Assembly (NCBI RefSeq): GCF_008107635.1
Contig: NZ_SDGZ01000024.1
Location: 40,438 to 104,437 of the forward strand
DNA from: Weissella muntiaci
GTDB taxonomy: Bacteria; Bacillota; Bacilli; Lactobacillales; Lactobacillaceae
Direction: 5' to 3'
Length of the DNA: 64,000 nucleotides
The translations under genes and the position numbers were made by a program. The stretch's first letter is position 1. Each line of letters begins with the position of its first letter. This document shows, piece by piece, positions 46,793 through 54,841 of this stretch. The notes beneath the pieces are model-generated. The model ran no database searches. It saw only the letters and a program-made list of their open reading frames with translations, and was not told where the DNA came from.

Positions 46793-48298
46793 CTAAATGA
46801 GCGTACCAATTACCAGCAGTACACAAGTTGCAATAAACAACATTAGAATTAACTTCCATGTATATTTGATCCAAACCAGAATATTTGTTCGTCCAATCGT
46901 CAAAGCACCCATCACGATTGCAGAAGTTGGCGTGATCAAATTAATCAAACCTGAAGCAGATTGATAGGCCGTTACAACCAAGGACTTATCAACGTGAGCG
47001 AATGTTCCCATTGGTCCCATAATCCCCATCGTCGCTGCTGCAAGTCCTGATGTTGAAGGAATCAAGAATGACATTGGAATGTAGAAAATATATGTCAACA
47101 CAATAAAGATTCCTGAAGGCAATCCTTGAAGCGCCTGTTCACCGAAGTGTAATACCGTTCCTGTAATCATTCCGTCGTTCATTACGACTTGAATTCCACG
47201 TGCCACGGCAACAACCAAAGCAACTCCGATCATTTCAGAAGCGCCATTCATAAAGGCGCTCACAAACTTGTTTTCTGCCATGCGAGCAACCACTGCAATC
47301 ACAATTGCCATTAACATAAATAGCATTGAGATTTCAGCAAAATACCATTGACCCAACGGAACCATATCTGTTCCGAGGACCTTCCCAAGGACTGGTATGC
47401 CCACAAGCCACTTGGTTAGATTATCAAAGAACGTCCAGTGTTCATTTAATTGATCCCATGGAACCAGCGAGACAATCATAATAATGAAAGAAGCAAAGAA
47501 AAGTACGTTAACGCGCTTTTGTGTCCGTGAAATCCCTTCAAAGTTTGCCAACTCGCTGGTGTCAAAGTGAACTTCGTCTTCTTTACGTTGACTGTACAAC
47601 AATGACTTTGTTGGATCCTTTTTAATCTTGTTCGCATAATGCATGGTGTACCAGATTGAGATCCCCAGTAATACAACCAACATAATTACACGAAGCCCCA
47701 TTCCGTCACCGACAGAAATCCCCAGCGTCTGACTGGCAACTCCTGTCGCAAACGGATTAACGGTCGACGCTAAACATCCAACTTGCGAGCCAACTAATAC
47801 AACTGAAATTGCCACAATTGCGTCATAGCCGACTGCCATCATGACTGGAATTACCAAAGCATACAGAGGAATCGTTTCCTCAGCCATTCCATAAGTTGAG
47901 CCACCCAAGGCGAACAAAACCATTAGAATCGGAATTAGCATCTTCTCCTTACCAGAGAAACGCTTTAATAATGACGCGATTCCAGCGTTCAGAGAATTCG
48001 TTGAATTTACAACGCCCAAGAAACCACCAATAATCAAAATGAATAGCGAGATTGTAATCGCACCGTCAGTGGTAGCATTTCCCAGCATCCCATTGATTGG
48101 GGCCATCAAGACATCCCAAATCCCTTGAGCATGTGATGCAACCGCCGTATACGTGCCTGGTATAATCTGCCCGTCCGCATTCGTCTGATATTTTCCGGCT
48201 GGAATAATCCAAGTTAAAATTGCAATAATCGCCGTAATCATAAACAAAATCGAATACGCCGACGGCATTCTTAGTTTATGTTTCTTTTCTTCACCCAT
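46793..48298 (-). CDS. YfcC-family permease (DcuC/ArsB-type carrier)
   Basis: A 501-residue transporter with about 12 hydrophobic segments and the YfcC family sequence ILTWIIPAGKYQ near residue 32, GGSTYGMAEETIPLYALV near residue 138, and a Pro/Ser/Thr-rich IPSTSGLAAATMGIMGPM near residue 420. The family is often labelled C4-dicarboxylate or basic amino acid carrier; several members sit next to peptidases. The ATG at 48298 has GGGAGG before it. Together with the dipeptidase it may supply dipeptides or amino acid conjugates. Substrate not known. Confidence 0.88.
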   Translation of the reverse strand: MGEEKKHKLRMPSAYSILFMITAIIAILTWIIPAGKYQTNADGQIIPGTYTAVASHAQGIWDVLMAPINGMLGNATTDGAITISLFILIIGGFLGVVNSTNSLNAGIASLLKRFSGKEKMLIPILMVLFALGGSTYGMAEETIPLYALVIPVMMAVGYDAIVAISVVLVGSQVGCLASTVNPFATGVASQTLGISVGDGMGLRVIMLVVLLGISIWYTMHYANKIKKDPTKSLLYSQRKEDEVHFDTSELANFEGISRTQKRVNVLFFASFIIMIVSLVPWDQLNEHWTFFDNLTKWLVGIPVLGKVLGTDMVPLGQWYFAEISMLFMLMAIVIAVVARMAENKFVSAFMNGASEMIGVALVVAVARGIQVVMNDGMITGTVLHFGEQALQGLPSGIFIVLTYIFYIPMSFLIPSTSGLAAATMGIMGPMGTFAHVDKSLVVTAYQSASGLINLITPTSAIVMGALTIGRTNILVWIKYTWKLILMLFIATCVLLVIGTLI

Positions 48299-48408
48299 AT
48301 TGTAGCCTCCCAGAATATTGTTCAAGTAATAACACTATTTTAAGCTTTTCCTGCCTTTTTTCAACCTATTTTGTATAATAATTCATTTTCGTCAAAAAAA
48401 AGACATAA

Positions 48409-48422
48409 AGAATTCGCTTTCG
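48409..48422. promoter_or_regulatory. cre-like site upstream of the YfcC-type carrier
   Basis: Minus-strand CGAAAGCGAATTCT matches about 12 of 14 positions of the CcpA cre consensus. It lies about 110 bases before the carrier start codon. No convincing promoter was placed next to it, so the call is weak. Confidence 0.35.
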
Positions 48423-48497
48423 ACAAATATTTATACATTATGTCAAATCACATTCTTCACATTCCGTTTTAGTGGAACTATAAGTTATACTCGACAA

Positions 48498-48527
48498 AAA
48501 AAAGCAGACGGCATAAGCCATCTGCTC
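48498..48527 (-). terminator. Terminator after the LysM/transglycosylase-like gene
   Basis: AGCAGATGGC pairs with GCCGTCTGCT (one G-U pair) around TTAT, followed by eight T on the minus strand. It lies about 17 bases after the stop codon. Confidence 0.88.
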
Positions 48528-48543
48528 TGATAAATCTTAAATT

Positions 48544-49257
48544 TTACCACCAACCATTTGCCAAACGGAATTGAACCGCGGCATCAATTGATCCGTAACG
48601 TGATACGGCGTAGTTAACCATACCTTGAGTTTGAGTAGCAACACTACCGTAACCCCATGCTTGCATTGTTTGTCCCAAACCGTGATAACCATTTGGTGAT
48701 ACGGCGTTAGGGTTTCCACCTGATTCTGGCATTACAACATATTGCCACAAAGCAGCAGTTCCACCAGCAGCGATAAACTGATCATAAGTTGAACCAGTAC
48801 CAGCTACAGCAGCAGTACTTGAAGCACTAACAGTTGTAGTGGTAGCAGCAGCTGATGATGCAGCGGCTTGTGATGCAGCAGCTGATGATGCGGCGGCTGA
48901 TGATGCAGCAGCATCTGAAGCAGCGGCAGCTGATGATGCAGCGGCCAATGAATCAGCGGCTGATGATGCAGCTGACTCAGCAGCTTGTGATGCAGCAGCT
49001 GAATCGTTAGTTGTTGAATCTGCAACAGCAGAAGTTGGAATTGAAATCTTTTGATCAACGAATACCAAGTTGGCATCACTAATCTTGTTTGACTTTACCA
49101 AATCCTCAACAGTCAAGTTGAACTTTTGTGCCAACTCACTCAATGTATCACCGTCTTGAACCGTGTATGTTGATGCAGCGTGTGCAACTGTTTGACCAGC
49201 GGCCAAAACTGATGCTAAACCTGCGACTGTTAATGCTGTTTCTTTAATCTTGTTCAT
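48544..49257 (-). CDS. Secreted LysM protein with aggregation-promoting-factor/transglycosylase-like C-terminus
   Basis: A 237-residue exported wall protein. It has a signal peptide (residues 1-28, cut near AHAAS) and one LysM at about residues 30-73 (TYTVQDGDTLSELAQKF). A low-complexity Ala/Ser region runs from about residue 85 to 145. The C-terminal ~80-residue domain is rich in Trp and Gly and carries VVMPESGGNPN, with the Glu-Ser typical of SLT-like enzymes, and ends VQFRLANGWW. The C-terminus matches the aggregation-promoting factor (Apf) group of lactobacilli. It probably binds and possibly cleaves peptidoglycan. A long structured leader and a WalR-type box lie upstream. Confidence 0.88.
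   Translation of the reverse strand: MNKIKETALTVAGLASVLAAGQTVAHAASTYTVQDGDTLSELAQKFNLTVEDLVKSNKISDANLVFVDQKISIPTSAVADSTTNDSAAASQAAESAASSAADSLAAASSAAAASDAAASSAAASSAAASQAAASSAAATTTTVSASSTAAVAGTGSTYDQFIAAGGTAALWQYVVMPESGGNPNAVSPNGYHGLGQTMQAWGYGSVATQTQGMVNYAVSRYGSIDAAVQFRLANGWW
48840..49010 (-). repeat. Low-complexity Ala/Ser codon repeat region
   Basis: About 170 bases inside the LysM gene made of near-repeats of GCTGCATCATCA-like units, coding for alternating (S/A)AA blocks. Such tracts can change length by slippage and act as flexible wall-spanning spacers. Confidence 0.7.
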
Positions 49258-49298
49258 AAGTTGTATTTAACTCCCTTTTGACTGCTTAACAGCAGCTC

Positions 49299-49371
49299 AT
49301 CGTTTGTTGTCCTTCCCAGAACAATTTCTGGTGAATCTCACTTGCGAAGTTCTTTCGCAACCACAAACAAT
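49299..49371 (-). ncRNA. Structured leader RNA (three-stem junction) of the LysM/transglycosylase gene
   Basis: On the minus strand the leader reads ATTGTTTGT (closing stem), TTGCGAA-N5-TTCGCAA (stem 2), CCAGAA-N4-TTCTGG (stem 3), ACAAACGAT (closing stem, one G-U pair). A further hairpin, CTGCT-GTTA-AGCAG (49282-49295), follows it toward the gene, and the ribosome binding site GGGAG lies just beyond. I do not recognise a known riboswitch consensus. The element may control transcript stability or translation. Confidence 0.55.
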
Positions 49372-49397
49372 AGTTTACCAAGCCAGAAGCTTGTTAA

Positions 49398-49414
49398 ATA
49401 ACAGTTATATTACA
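49398..49414 (-). promoter_or_regulatory. WalR (YycF)-type binding site
   Basis: Minus strand TGTAAT-N5-TGTTAT fits the WalR direct-repeat consensus TGTWAH-N5-TGTWAH at every defined base and points toward the LysM/transglycosylase gene. A weaker copy (TGTAAT-N5-TGTCAC) lies on the plus strand at 49450-49466. WalR commonly controls wall hydrolases. The rest of the gap up to coaA (49467-49643) is AT-rich. Confidence 0.6.
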
Positions 49415-49643
49415 ATTCATAACGAAAGGCCCGAATATTCCAAATCACGTGTAATATTTCTGTCACATTAACCGGTGTAACAGGTAGAAACCCTATTCTA
49501 ATAACATTCACAATTAGATCGTTAACTGGTTAACTCAAGCGTTTTTTGTAATTTTATTCTTCATAATTTAGTCATATTTGGCTTTTTTATCACGAAATGA
49601 CGTACTTTGTCATATTTGTGATAATTTGATAAGTTAACTTTTA

Positions 49644-50585
49644 TTATTTTCGTAACCAAATCTGATCAATTACATGCCCCACTGTCTTATGGAGCACAAG
49701 GTCTGCACGCTCACGTGTTGGCAAAATATACTGTTCAAGGTTGGGCAAGTTTACCGTTTTCCAGACGTTTTTAGCAATCTTAATCGCATCCGCTAAAGGT
49801 ATCTGTGTCCATGACCAAAAGAAATTACTTGGATCATTATTGACAAGTGCTTGCTCTCGCAAAGCATCAAATCTCGAAATATACCAATGCTCGATCAAAC
49901 TAGTTGCAGCATCCACATAAATCGACAAATCAAAGAAGTCTGAAACGTATACTGGCGAGTTGGGACTTGTTTGCAAAGTGTTAATCCCTTCAATAATGAA
50001 GATTTTAGGCCGCTTAAAGACATCATATTCATTTGGTAGGACGTCCGAAATATCATGCGAATATCGTGGTGAGCGCACTTCTGCAGCCCCGTCTTTAATG
50101 TCATTTACGAAACTCAACAAAGCCTCCATATTATAAGACTCTGGGAAACCCTTTCGATCAAATAAATTGCGGGCCTTCAATTGCTCGTTTGACATCAAAA
50201 AACCGTCGGTAGTTGTCAAAGCAACAGACGCCTCACCCATGTCAGCTTGCAACATTAATTGTAATAGTCGTGCCGTGGTCGATTTTCCAACTGCAACCGA
50301 ACCAGCAATTCCGACCACAAAGGGGCTTTGATGATCGGTACGTCCAAGAAACGCTTGTCGCTCAGCAAAATTACGCTCATATTGCGCATAACGTAGTTTG
50401 ATATAACTAACTAGCGGTTGATAGATCGTTAAGACGTCATCCATTGAAATCTGGTCGTTAAATGCTTTGATATTCGCTAATGCTTTTGGAGTAATTAGAG
50501 CCGACTGGGACGCGCTCATCTTTGACGCAAGCGCTCCCCAATCATCGCGCTCAATTACTTCATAATTAAAGGCCATATCTGTCAT
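49644..50585 (-). CDS. coaA: Pantothenate kinase, type I
   Basis: CoaA phosphorylates pantothenate, the first step of coenzyme A synthesis. The 313-residue protein has the P-loop GIAGSVAVGKSTTARLL near residue 92, TTDGFL near residue 125, RKGFPESYN near 144, and the C-terminal VLHKTVGHVIDQIWLRK end. These match bacterial type I PanK. AGGATC precedes the ATG. The gene lies 28 bases downstream of helD on the same strand and may be cotranscribed with it. Confidence 0.96.
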   Translation of the reverse strand: MTDMAFNYEVIERDDWGALASKMSASQSALITPKALANIKAFNDQISMDDVLTIYQPLVSYIKLRYAQYERNFAERQAFLGRTDHQSPFVVGIAGSVAVGKSTTARLLQLMLQADMGEASVALTTTDGFLMSNEQLKARNLFDRKGFPESYNMEALLSFVNDIKDGAAEVRSPRYSHDISDVLPNEYDVFKRPKIFIIEGINTLQTSPNSPVYVSDFFDLSIYVDAATSLIEHWYISRFDALREQALVNNDPSNFFWSWTQIPLADAIKIAKNVWKTVNLPNLEQYILPTRERADLVLHKTVGHVIDQIWLRK

Positions 50586-50613
50586 TATTAGATCCTGCCA
50601 TTCTTCTTAAAAG

Positions 50614-52902
50614 TTACTTTTCTACTATATAAAGATCCTGAGGAACTGCAGCAAGTAACGGTGATAATTCACCAACTGCAAAAATCGTCAATTGATGCAT
50701 CGCCCGAGATGCAATTGTGTAAACCAATTGTCGCTCATCATCACCATGGTATGTTTCCGCCGAGGCGTCCCACATGATCACTGCATCAAATTCCAAGCCT
50801 TTAGCAAGGTATGCAGGGACAATAATGGTCCCCGGAACTAAACGTTGGTTCTCAGTCCGAATAACCGTAACATCAGTCTGATCACGCAATAGCTCATAAA
50901 CAGTCTCGGCCTCAGCCAAAGTCTTTGTGATAATCGCAGTGGTTTCATTAGCAGCCAAATTAGCTGTTAATTGCTGCTTGGTAGCTTCCGCCATCTGCTG
51001 GTTATCAACGACGACTTGGACACTTGGCAACTCTCCTGCACGCTCAAAAGCATCAATTTCGGCTCCATCAGTTAAAATTGCCTTCGAATAATCTGTGATC
51101 TGTTGCGTTGAACGATATGTTTGTGTCAATTGAACATACTCAGACTTCGTTGGGTCAAACAATTCAGCTAATTCACTCTGTAAACTAACAGCATTTTCTT
51201 TTGTAAAAATCGCCTGATTTAAGTCGCCAAGCATTGTAAAGCGTGCTCTTGGGAACGAGAACTTCAAAAATGCTAATTGGAATGGCGTATAATCTTGAAT
51301 TTCATCAATAAAGACAAAGCGAATATCACGTTCACCACGACTCCCTTTAATTTGATCAAATAAAAACATAAATGGTGTCATATCTGCCAATGACAGATCA
51401 CCTTGCTTCATTTTCTCAATCGTAACCTTTACGCCTTTTTCCCAAGCCGCCTCTGATAATCCGTTAGCTGCTAAATCAATCAAATTAGGAACTGTTTTCA
51501 AAAAATGTACAAACTGATTATTGATATTGATAAAACGATTGCGATTAACTCCGCGAACAATTGGCGCCAATTCCTGCGTCACAATTAACTTGGCTAAAGT
51601 CTTAAATTCCTGGTCGTCGGACTTAAATTCACGTGGATTATCACCCAGCAGTGAATCATACTCTTCCTTTGACAAAGCTTGAACGGCGTCTTCCACCCAT
51701 GGCTTTTGCATCTCATTACCAATCCGCCCTTGTAGCATCTTCAACAGACGCTCCTTCGTTGCCTGGAGGCGATTACCCAGATTATAGTTTGCATTGAAAG
51801 AATAGTAAATATCGGCAATTTGCTCCTTACTGATGATTTCTTCACCACGGAACTTAATAGGGCGCACCCGAATTTCGGCTTGGTTCAAGCTTTTTGCATA
51901 GCGCTCCATCGCCTTGAAATAAAGACTAGTTCCCTTCAAATCTATGATCTTCTTTCGGTCGCCGGTTGCTTGGGCTTCAAAGCGCTCTTGCAAAGTTTCT
52001 AGGTGCAACTTAGGTAAACGACGTGAAGCATATTGATAATAAGTCATCTGAACCATATTTTGCTCACCGAGTTCAGGTAGGACTTGATCAATATAATCAT
52101 TGAATAACTGATTAGGTGAGAACATCACCACCTGCCCGGCATCAATGCGGCCACGGTAGCGATAAAGCAAAAAGGCCACTCGTTGCAAGACCGCCGATGT
52201 TTTACCGGACCCAGCTGCCCCTTGTACAAATAACAAGTCTGCCGCTGTGTTTCGAATGATTTTATTCTGTTCTTTTTGAATGGTTGTAACGATTGACTTC
52301 ATCTTGGTTGAAGACTCACCAGCCAATGCATTTAGTAATAATTGGTCTCCAACCGTCTCATCAGTATCAAAAAGCGTCACAATCTTTCCATCTTCGATTT
52401 GGAATTGACGTTTCAACTTTAAATCAGCCGACTGAGTCCCGTCCGGCGTTTCATATGTAACCGGTCCAAGATTGGCATCATAATAAACTGACGAGATTGG
52501 TGCACGCCAATCGTAAATCAAGAAGTTATCAACTCCATCAGAGAACGAGGCCAAACCAATATAAATTGGCTCTACATTGTCCGAACCTGGCTCTTGAATG
52601 TCAATCCGTGCAAAATATGGCCGCTGCTTTAGGCGCCCAAGCACTTCAGCTTGATGCGATGCAGAGTTCATTGCTAATTCACGCTCTTGAAGCATTTGTT
52701 GTTGCTGGCGTACGCCCATTGCCGTCTCAAATAGTGAGCCGTATGTTCCCGCCTTAATCCGCACATCCTTCCAACCGCTCTCAACGTCTTCTTTGTTTGA
52801 TTGTGCTTGTTGTAAGTCCTTTTGATTAGCCACTATGGCGTCTTGAATTTTTACTAACACGCCGTCTAGTCGTGTTTGCTCTGTTTGATATGGTGTTTTC
52901 AT
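50614..52902 (-). CDS. HelD-type RNA-polymerase-associated helicase/ATPase
   Basis: This 762-residue protein is UvrD/Rep-like but lacks the exact helicase pattern of Rep. It has an N-terminal coiled-coil region (residues 1-90), an insert with IYIGLASF and LIYDWRAPISSVYYD, Walker A in GAAGSGKTSAVLQR near residue 230, VFIDEIQDY (Walker B) near 535, and QTYRSTQQI. The coiled N-terminus plus the split ATPase is the HelD layout. In B. subtilis HelD clears stalled RNA polymerase from DNA using ATP. A good promoter with an overlapping palindrome lies upstream. It is not a repair helicase such as PcrA. Confidence 0.88.
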   Translation of the reverse strand: MKTPYQTEQTRLDGVLVKIQDAIVANQKDLQQAQSNKEDVESGWKDVRIKAGTYGSLFETAMGVRQQQQMLQERELAMNSASHQAEVLGRLKQRPYFARIDIQEPGSDNVEPIYIGLASFSDGVDNFLIYDWRAPISSVYYDANLGPVTYETPDGTQSADLKLKRQFQIEDGKIVTLFDTDETVGDQLLLNALAGESSTKMKSIVTTIQKEQNKIIRNTAADLLFVQGAAGSGKTSAVLQRVAFLLYRYRGRIDAGQVVMFSPNQLFNDYIDQVLPELGEQNMVQMTYYQYASRRLPKLHLETLQERFEAQATGDRKKIIDLKGTSLYFKAMERYAKSLNQAEIRVRPIKFRGEEIISKEQIADIYYSFNANYNLGNRLQATKERLLKMLQGRIGNEMQKPWVEDAVQALSKEEYDSLLGDNPREFKSDDQEFKTLAKLIVTQELAPIVRGVNRNRFININNQFVHFLKTVPNLIDLAANGLSEAAWEKGVKVTIEKMKQGDLSLADMTPFMFLFDQIKGSRGERDIRFVFIDEIQDYTPFQLAFLKFSFPRARFTMLGDLNQAIFTKENAVSLQSELAELFDPTKSEYVQLTQTYRSTQQITDYSKAILTDGAEIDAFERAGELPSVQVVVDNQQMAEATKQQLTANLAANETTAIITKTLAEAETVYELLRDQTDVTVIRTENQRLVPGTIIVPAYLAKGLEFDAVIMWDASAETYHGDDERQLVYTIASRAMHQLTIFAVGELSPLLAAVPQDLYIVEK

Positions 52903-52933
52903 TAGGGCCTCCCTGAAGAAAATTCGTTATTCC

Positions 52934-52969
52934 ATTCTACACTTTTTTTGGCGTTATGTGAACTAACGC
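52934..52969 (-). promoter_or_regulatory. helD promoter with overlapping palindrome
   Basis: -35 TTCACA (52957-52962) and -10 TAGAAT (52934-52939) with exactly 17 bases between, on the minus strand, 32 bases before the helD start. The perfect inverted repeat GCGTTA-N7-TAACGC (52951-52969) spans the -35 box, so a dimeric regulator could block RNA polymerase there. Further upstream to 53196 I see only AT-rich sequence and a TATAAT at 53120-53125 that may serve the plus-strand gene at 53197. Confidence 0.6.
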
Positions 52970-53196
52970 ACCAGTATTAATGGATTACATCGACCATGTT
53001 CCGAATTATCAGACCATTTATATACTTAATTTTCTCAGCCAGAACCTTAAAAGGCTGTCATAAAGGCATTTCGAGCCGTACACCTTTAAAGATTTATATA
53101 ATTAAGATTTAATTTATCCTATAATGTTAATTGTTAATATGACAATTTATCAGCAAACATCTTCATTTCATATTTTTTGAACTCAGGAGAAATAAT

Positions 53197-53502
53197 ATGG
53201 GATTATTCAAATCAAAAGAGGAACGAACAGAAGTTAAGTACGCCCAAGCGATTAAACCCCTTTTAGCTGAGCAAGACGGGAAAACGCACACAGTTCTGAT
53301 TCAACAACAAGATCTAAGTGCCACACTGTACTTTGCAATCAGTGGTATCGAAATTAATAAAGACTACACTAGAAGATTCGACTATCTGTTAACAAGGATG
53401 CAAGACGATGGATACGAAATAATTAGTATCGACAATGAAATCGCATCGAACCCGTCTGATCATAAATACACCATGTACAGCGCGTTCATTACATATAAAT
53501 AG
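53197..53502 (+). CDS. Small cytoplasmic protein, unknown function
   Basis: A 101-residue soluble protein without a signal or transmembrane segment. Its middle reads LYFAISGIEINKDYTRRFD and the end GYEIISIDNEIAS...YSAFITYK, an alpha/beta pattern loosely like DUF4177-type small proteins, though I would not assign that family. AGGAG precedes the ATG and a TATAAT lies 71 bases upstream. It is the first gene of the accessory island between helD and recA and lies 94 bases before the first surface protein gene. Confidence 0.6.
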   Translation: MGLFKSKEERTEVKYAQAIKPLLAEQDGKTHTVLIQQQDLSATLYFAISGIEINKDYTRRFDYLLTRMQDDGYEIISIDNEIASNPSDHKYTMYSAFITYK

Positions 53503-53518
53503 CGTTTCCCTCTCACCC

Positions 53519-53651
53519 ATACGTGCAATCATGATCCACGCTAAAAGCTGTGAGTGGTAGGCTTCGGCTTCGGCTCACTAATTTTAGGAGTTTTTTATGA
53601 AAGACAAGGTGAAAAAGCCTTTTTATAAGCGGATTTGGGTCTGGGTTATTG
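53519..53651 (+). repeat. Leader-anchor repeat, copy 1
   Basis: A 133-bp segment made of the leader, ribosome binding site and first ~18 codons of the surface protein gene. It is nearly identical to 54842-54981. It contains the hairpin GTGAG...CTCAC (53550-53578) that encloses two copies of the hexamer GGCTTC; each forms a C(UUCG)G tetraloop. The downstream coding sequence then diverges completely. Confidence 0.9.
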
Positions 53652-54292
53652 TACTTCTTCTAATCATTGGAGTTGGCTCCAGTCAAGGCAAATCGACAGG
53701 AAGTAGCTCATCCTCAAGTTCTTCTTCCTCTACAGCTAAAGCAGCCTCTGCAAATTCAACAACGTCTAAGGTTAAGGTTATATCAAACACAGCTGTCACA
53801 ACTGATCTAACAACTGGATCTGACTATGTTGTTGGTAAGGACATTAAGGCTGGAACATATGACATTACTACAGACTCAGGTTCAGGCAATGTTATGTCTA
53901 AAGATGGTCGGTTGAATATTATATTGAGCGCACCTGCTGACGCTAATTCTGATCTATCTTTGACATCTTATCATGCCATTTTAAAGGATGGCGAAACCAT
54001 CGAAATTGACAGTATTCCTAGCGTCCATTTCCAAGCTTCCACATCACCTACTGCAATTTCAAACGGTAATTTAAACGCTGGGGATTATGTCGTGGGGCAA
54101 GATATCGCGCCGGGTCGTTATACACTCGCTTTAGTCGCTGGTTCAGGTAATGTCCAAACCAATGATTACAATGTTAACGAAATTTTCAACTCAGATTCCA
54201 GTGCTGGCGGCGTTTCCTCAACCACTGTTACACTTCACACTGGCGAAGTTTTATCCTTTGATGTGCAAACAATCTCATTAACTAAGAAATAA
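53597..54292 (+). CDS. Membrane-anchored surface protein with two tandem repeated domains
   Basis: A 231-residue protein with a basic cytoplasmic start (KDKVKKPFYKR), one transmembrane segment (about residues 12-27), a long Ser/Thr-rich linker to about residue 70, and then two related beta domains. The domains share DYVVGKDIKAGTYDI (near residue 77) and DYVVGQDIAPGRYTLAL (near residue 158), both followed by a GSGNV motif. The outer part is extracellular. I know no function for this repeated domain. AGGAG precedes the ATG. The N-terminal module and its leader are duplicated 1.3 kb downstream. Confidence 0.75.
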   Translation: MKDKVKKPFYKRIWVWVIVLLLIIGVGSSQGKSTGSSSSSSSSSSTAKAASANSTTSKVKVISNTAVTTDLTTGSDYVVGKDIKAGTYDITTDSGSGNVMSKDGRLNIILSAPADANSDLSLTSYHAILKDGETIEIDSIPSVHFQASTSPTAISNGNLNAGDYVVGQDIAPGRYTLALVAGSGNVQTNDYNVNEIFNSDSSAGGVSSTTVTLHTGEVLSFDVQTISLTKK

Positions 54293-54305
54293 CAGGAAGA
54301 TAATC

Positions 54306-54665
54306 ATGAAAAAAGAGAAATTAGCTCTCAATAGAGCAGCCGGAATTTTTGATATAATAAACGCCGTCGTTTTTACCATTTCCTTTTTCGTTATTGTACT
54401 GACAGCCGTAAGCGATGCCATCAGTCACGGCAATAATACTGGTACTGCGACTCTATTCTTCTATGGTATGGCGCTTTTAGGTCTTCTACTACATATTTTA
54501 GGATTGCTAAAATCTCGTAAAGCTGGCTTCAAAATTACAGGGCATATCTTAGGAATTATTGGTAATGGAATTTTCTTTCTTTCAGCAATCATGGCTATAC
54601 CCGCTACCATCTTATTGATTGTTGCCTCTGTATTCACTTTACAACAACGGCAAGTCAATAAGTAG
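54306..54665 (+). CDS. Small four-helix membrane protein, unknown function
   Basis: A 119-residue protein with about four hydrophobic segments, joined by short loops; the third loop contains the charged KSRKAGFK. It starts MKKEKLALNRAAGIFDIINA, which resembles DUF4064-type small membrane proteins. AGGAAG precedes the ATG and the gene is 13 bases after the surface protein gene, so they form one operon. A role in anchoring or assembling the neighbouring surface protein is possible but not shown by sequence. Confidence 0.65.
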   Translation: MKKEKLALNRAAGIFDIINAVVFTISFFVIVLTAVSDAISHGNNTGTATLFFYGMALLGLLLHILGLLKSRKAGFKITGHILGIIGNGIFFLSAIMAIPATILLIVASVFTLQQRQVNK

Positions 54666-54841
54666 AAGTGCTCATCGCTATTTGTTTGGTAAGGAACAAC
54701 TGGTATAAGCAAACGACATTATCGATTTTAATTGATCGTAAACATACTATTTGCCAGATATTACTATGAAAGATTCAATGCAGATATTCTATGGTTCACG
54801 ATTCTTATGGCAAATTAACCGTTATTTATCCAATCATCTAT

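Noticed and set aside
48839..49054. An Ala/Asp repeat protein on the plus strand
   Set aside because: It is a mirror of the Ala/Ser codon repeats in the LysM gene on the other strand.
49299..49371. A c-di-AMP (ydaO) riboswitch before the LysM gene
   Set aside because: The conserved ydaO sequence blocks are not present; only the genomic context is similar.
52951..52969. A terminator near the helD start
   Set aside because: The T run is on the wrong side of the hairpin for either transcript; the palindrome overlaps a promoter instead.
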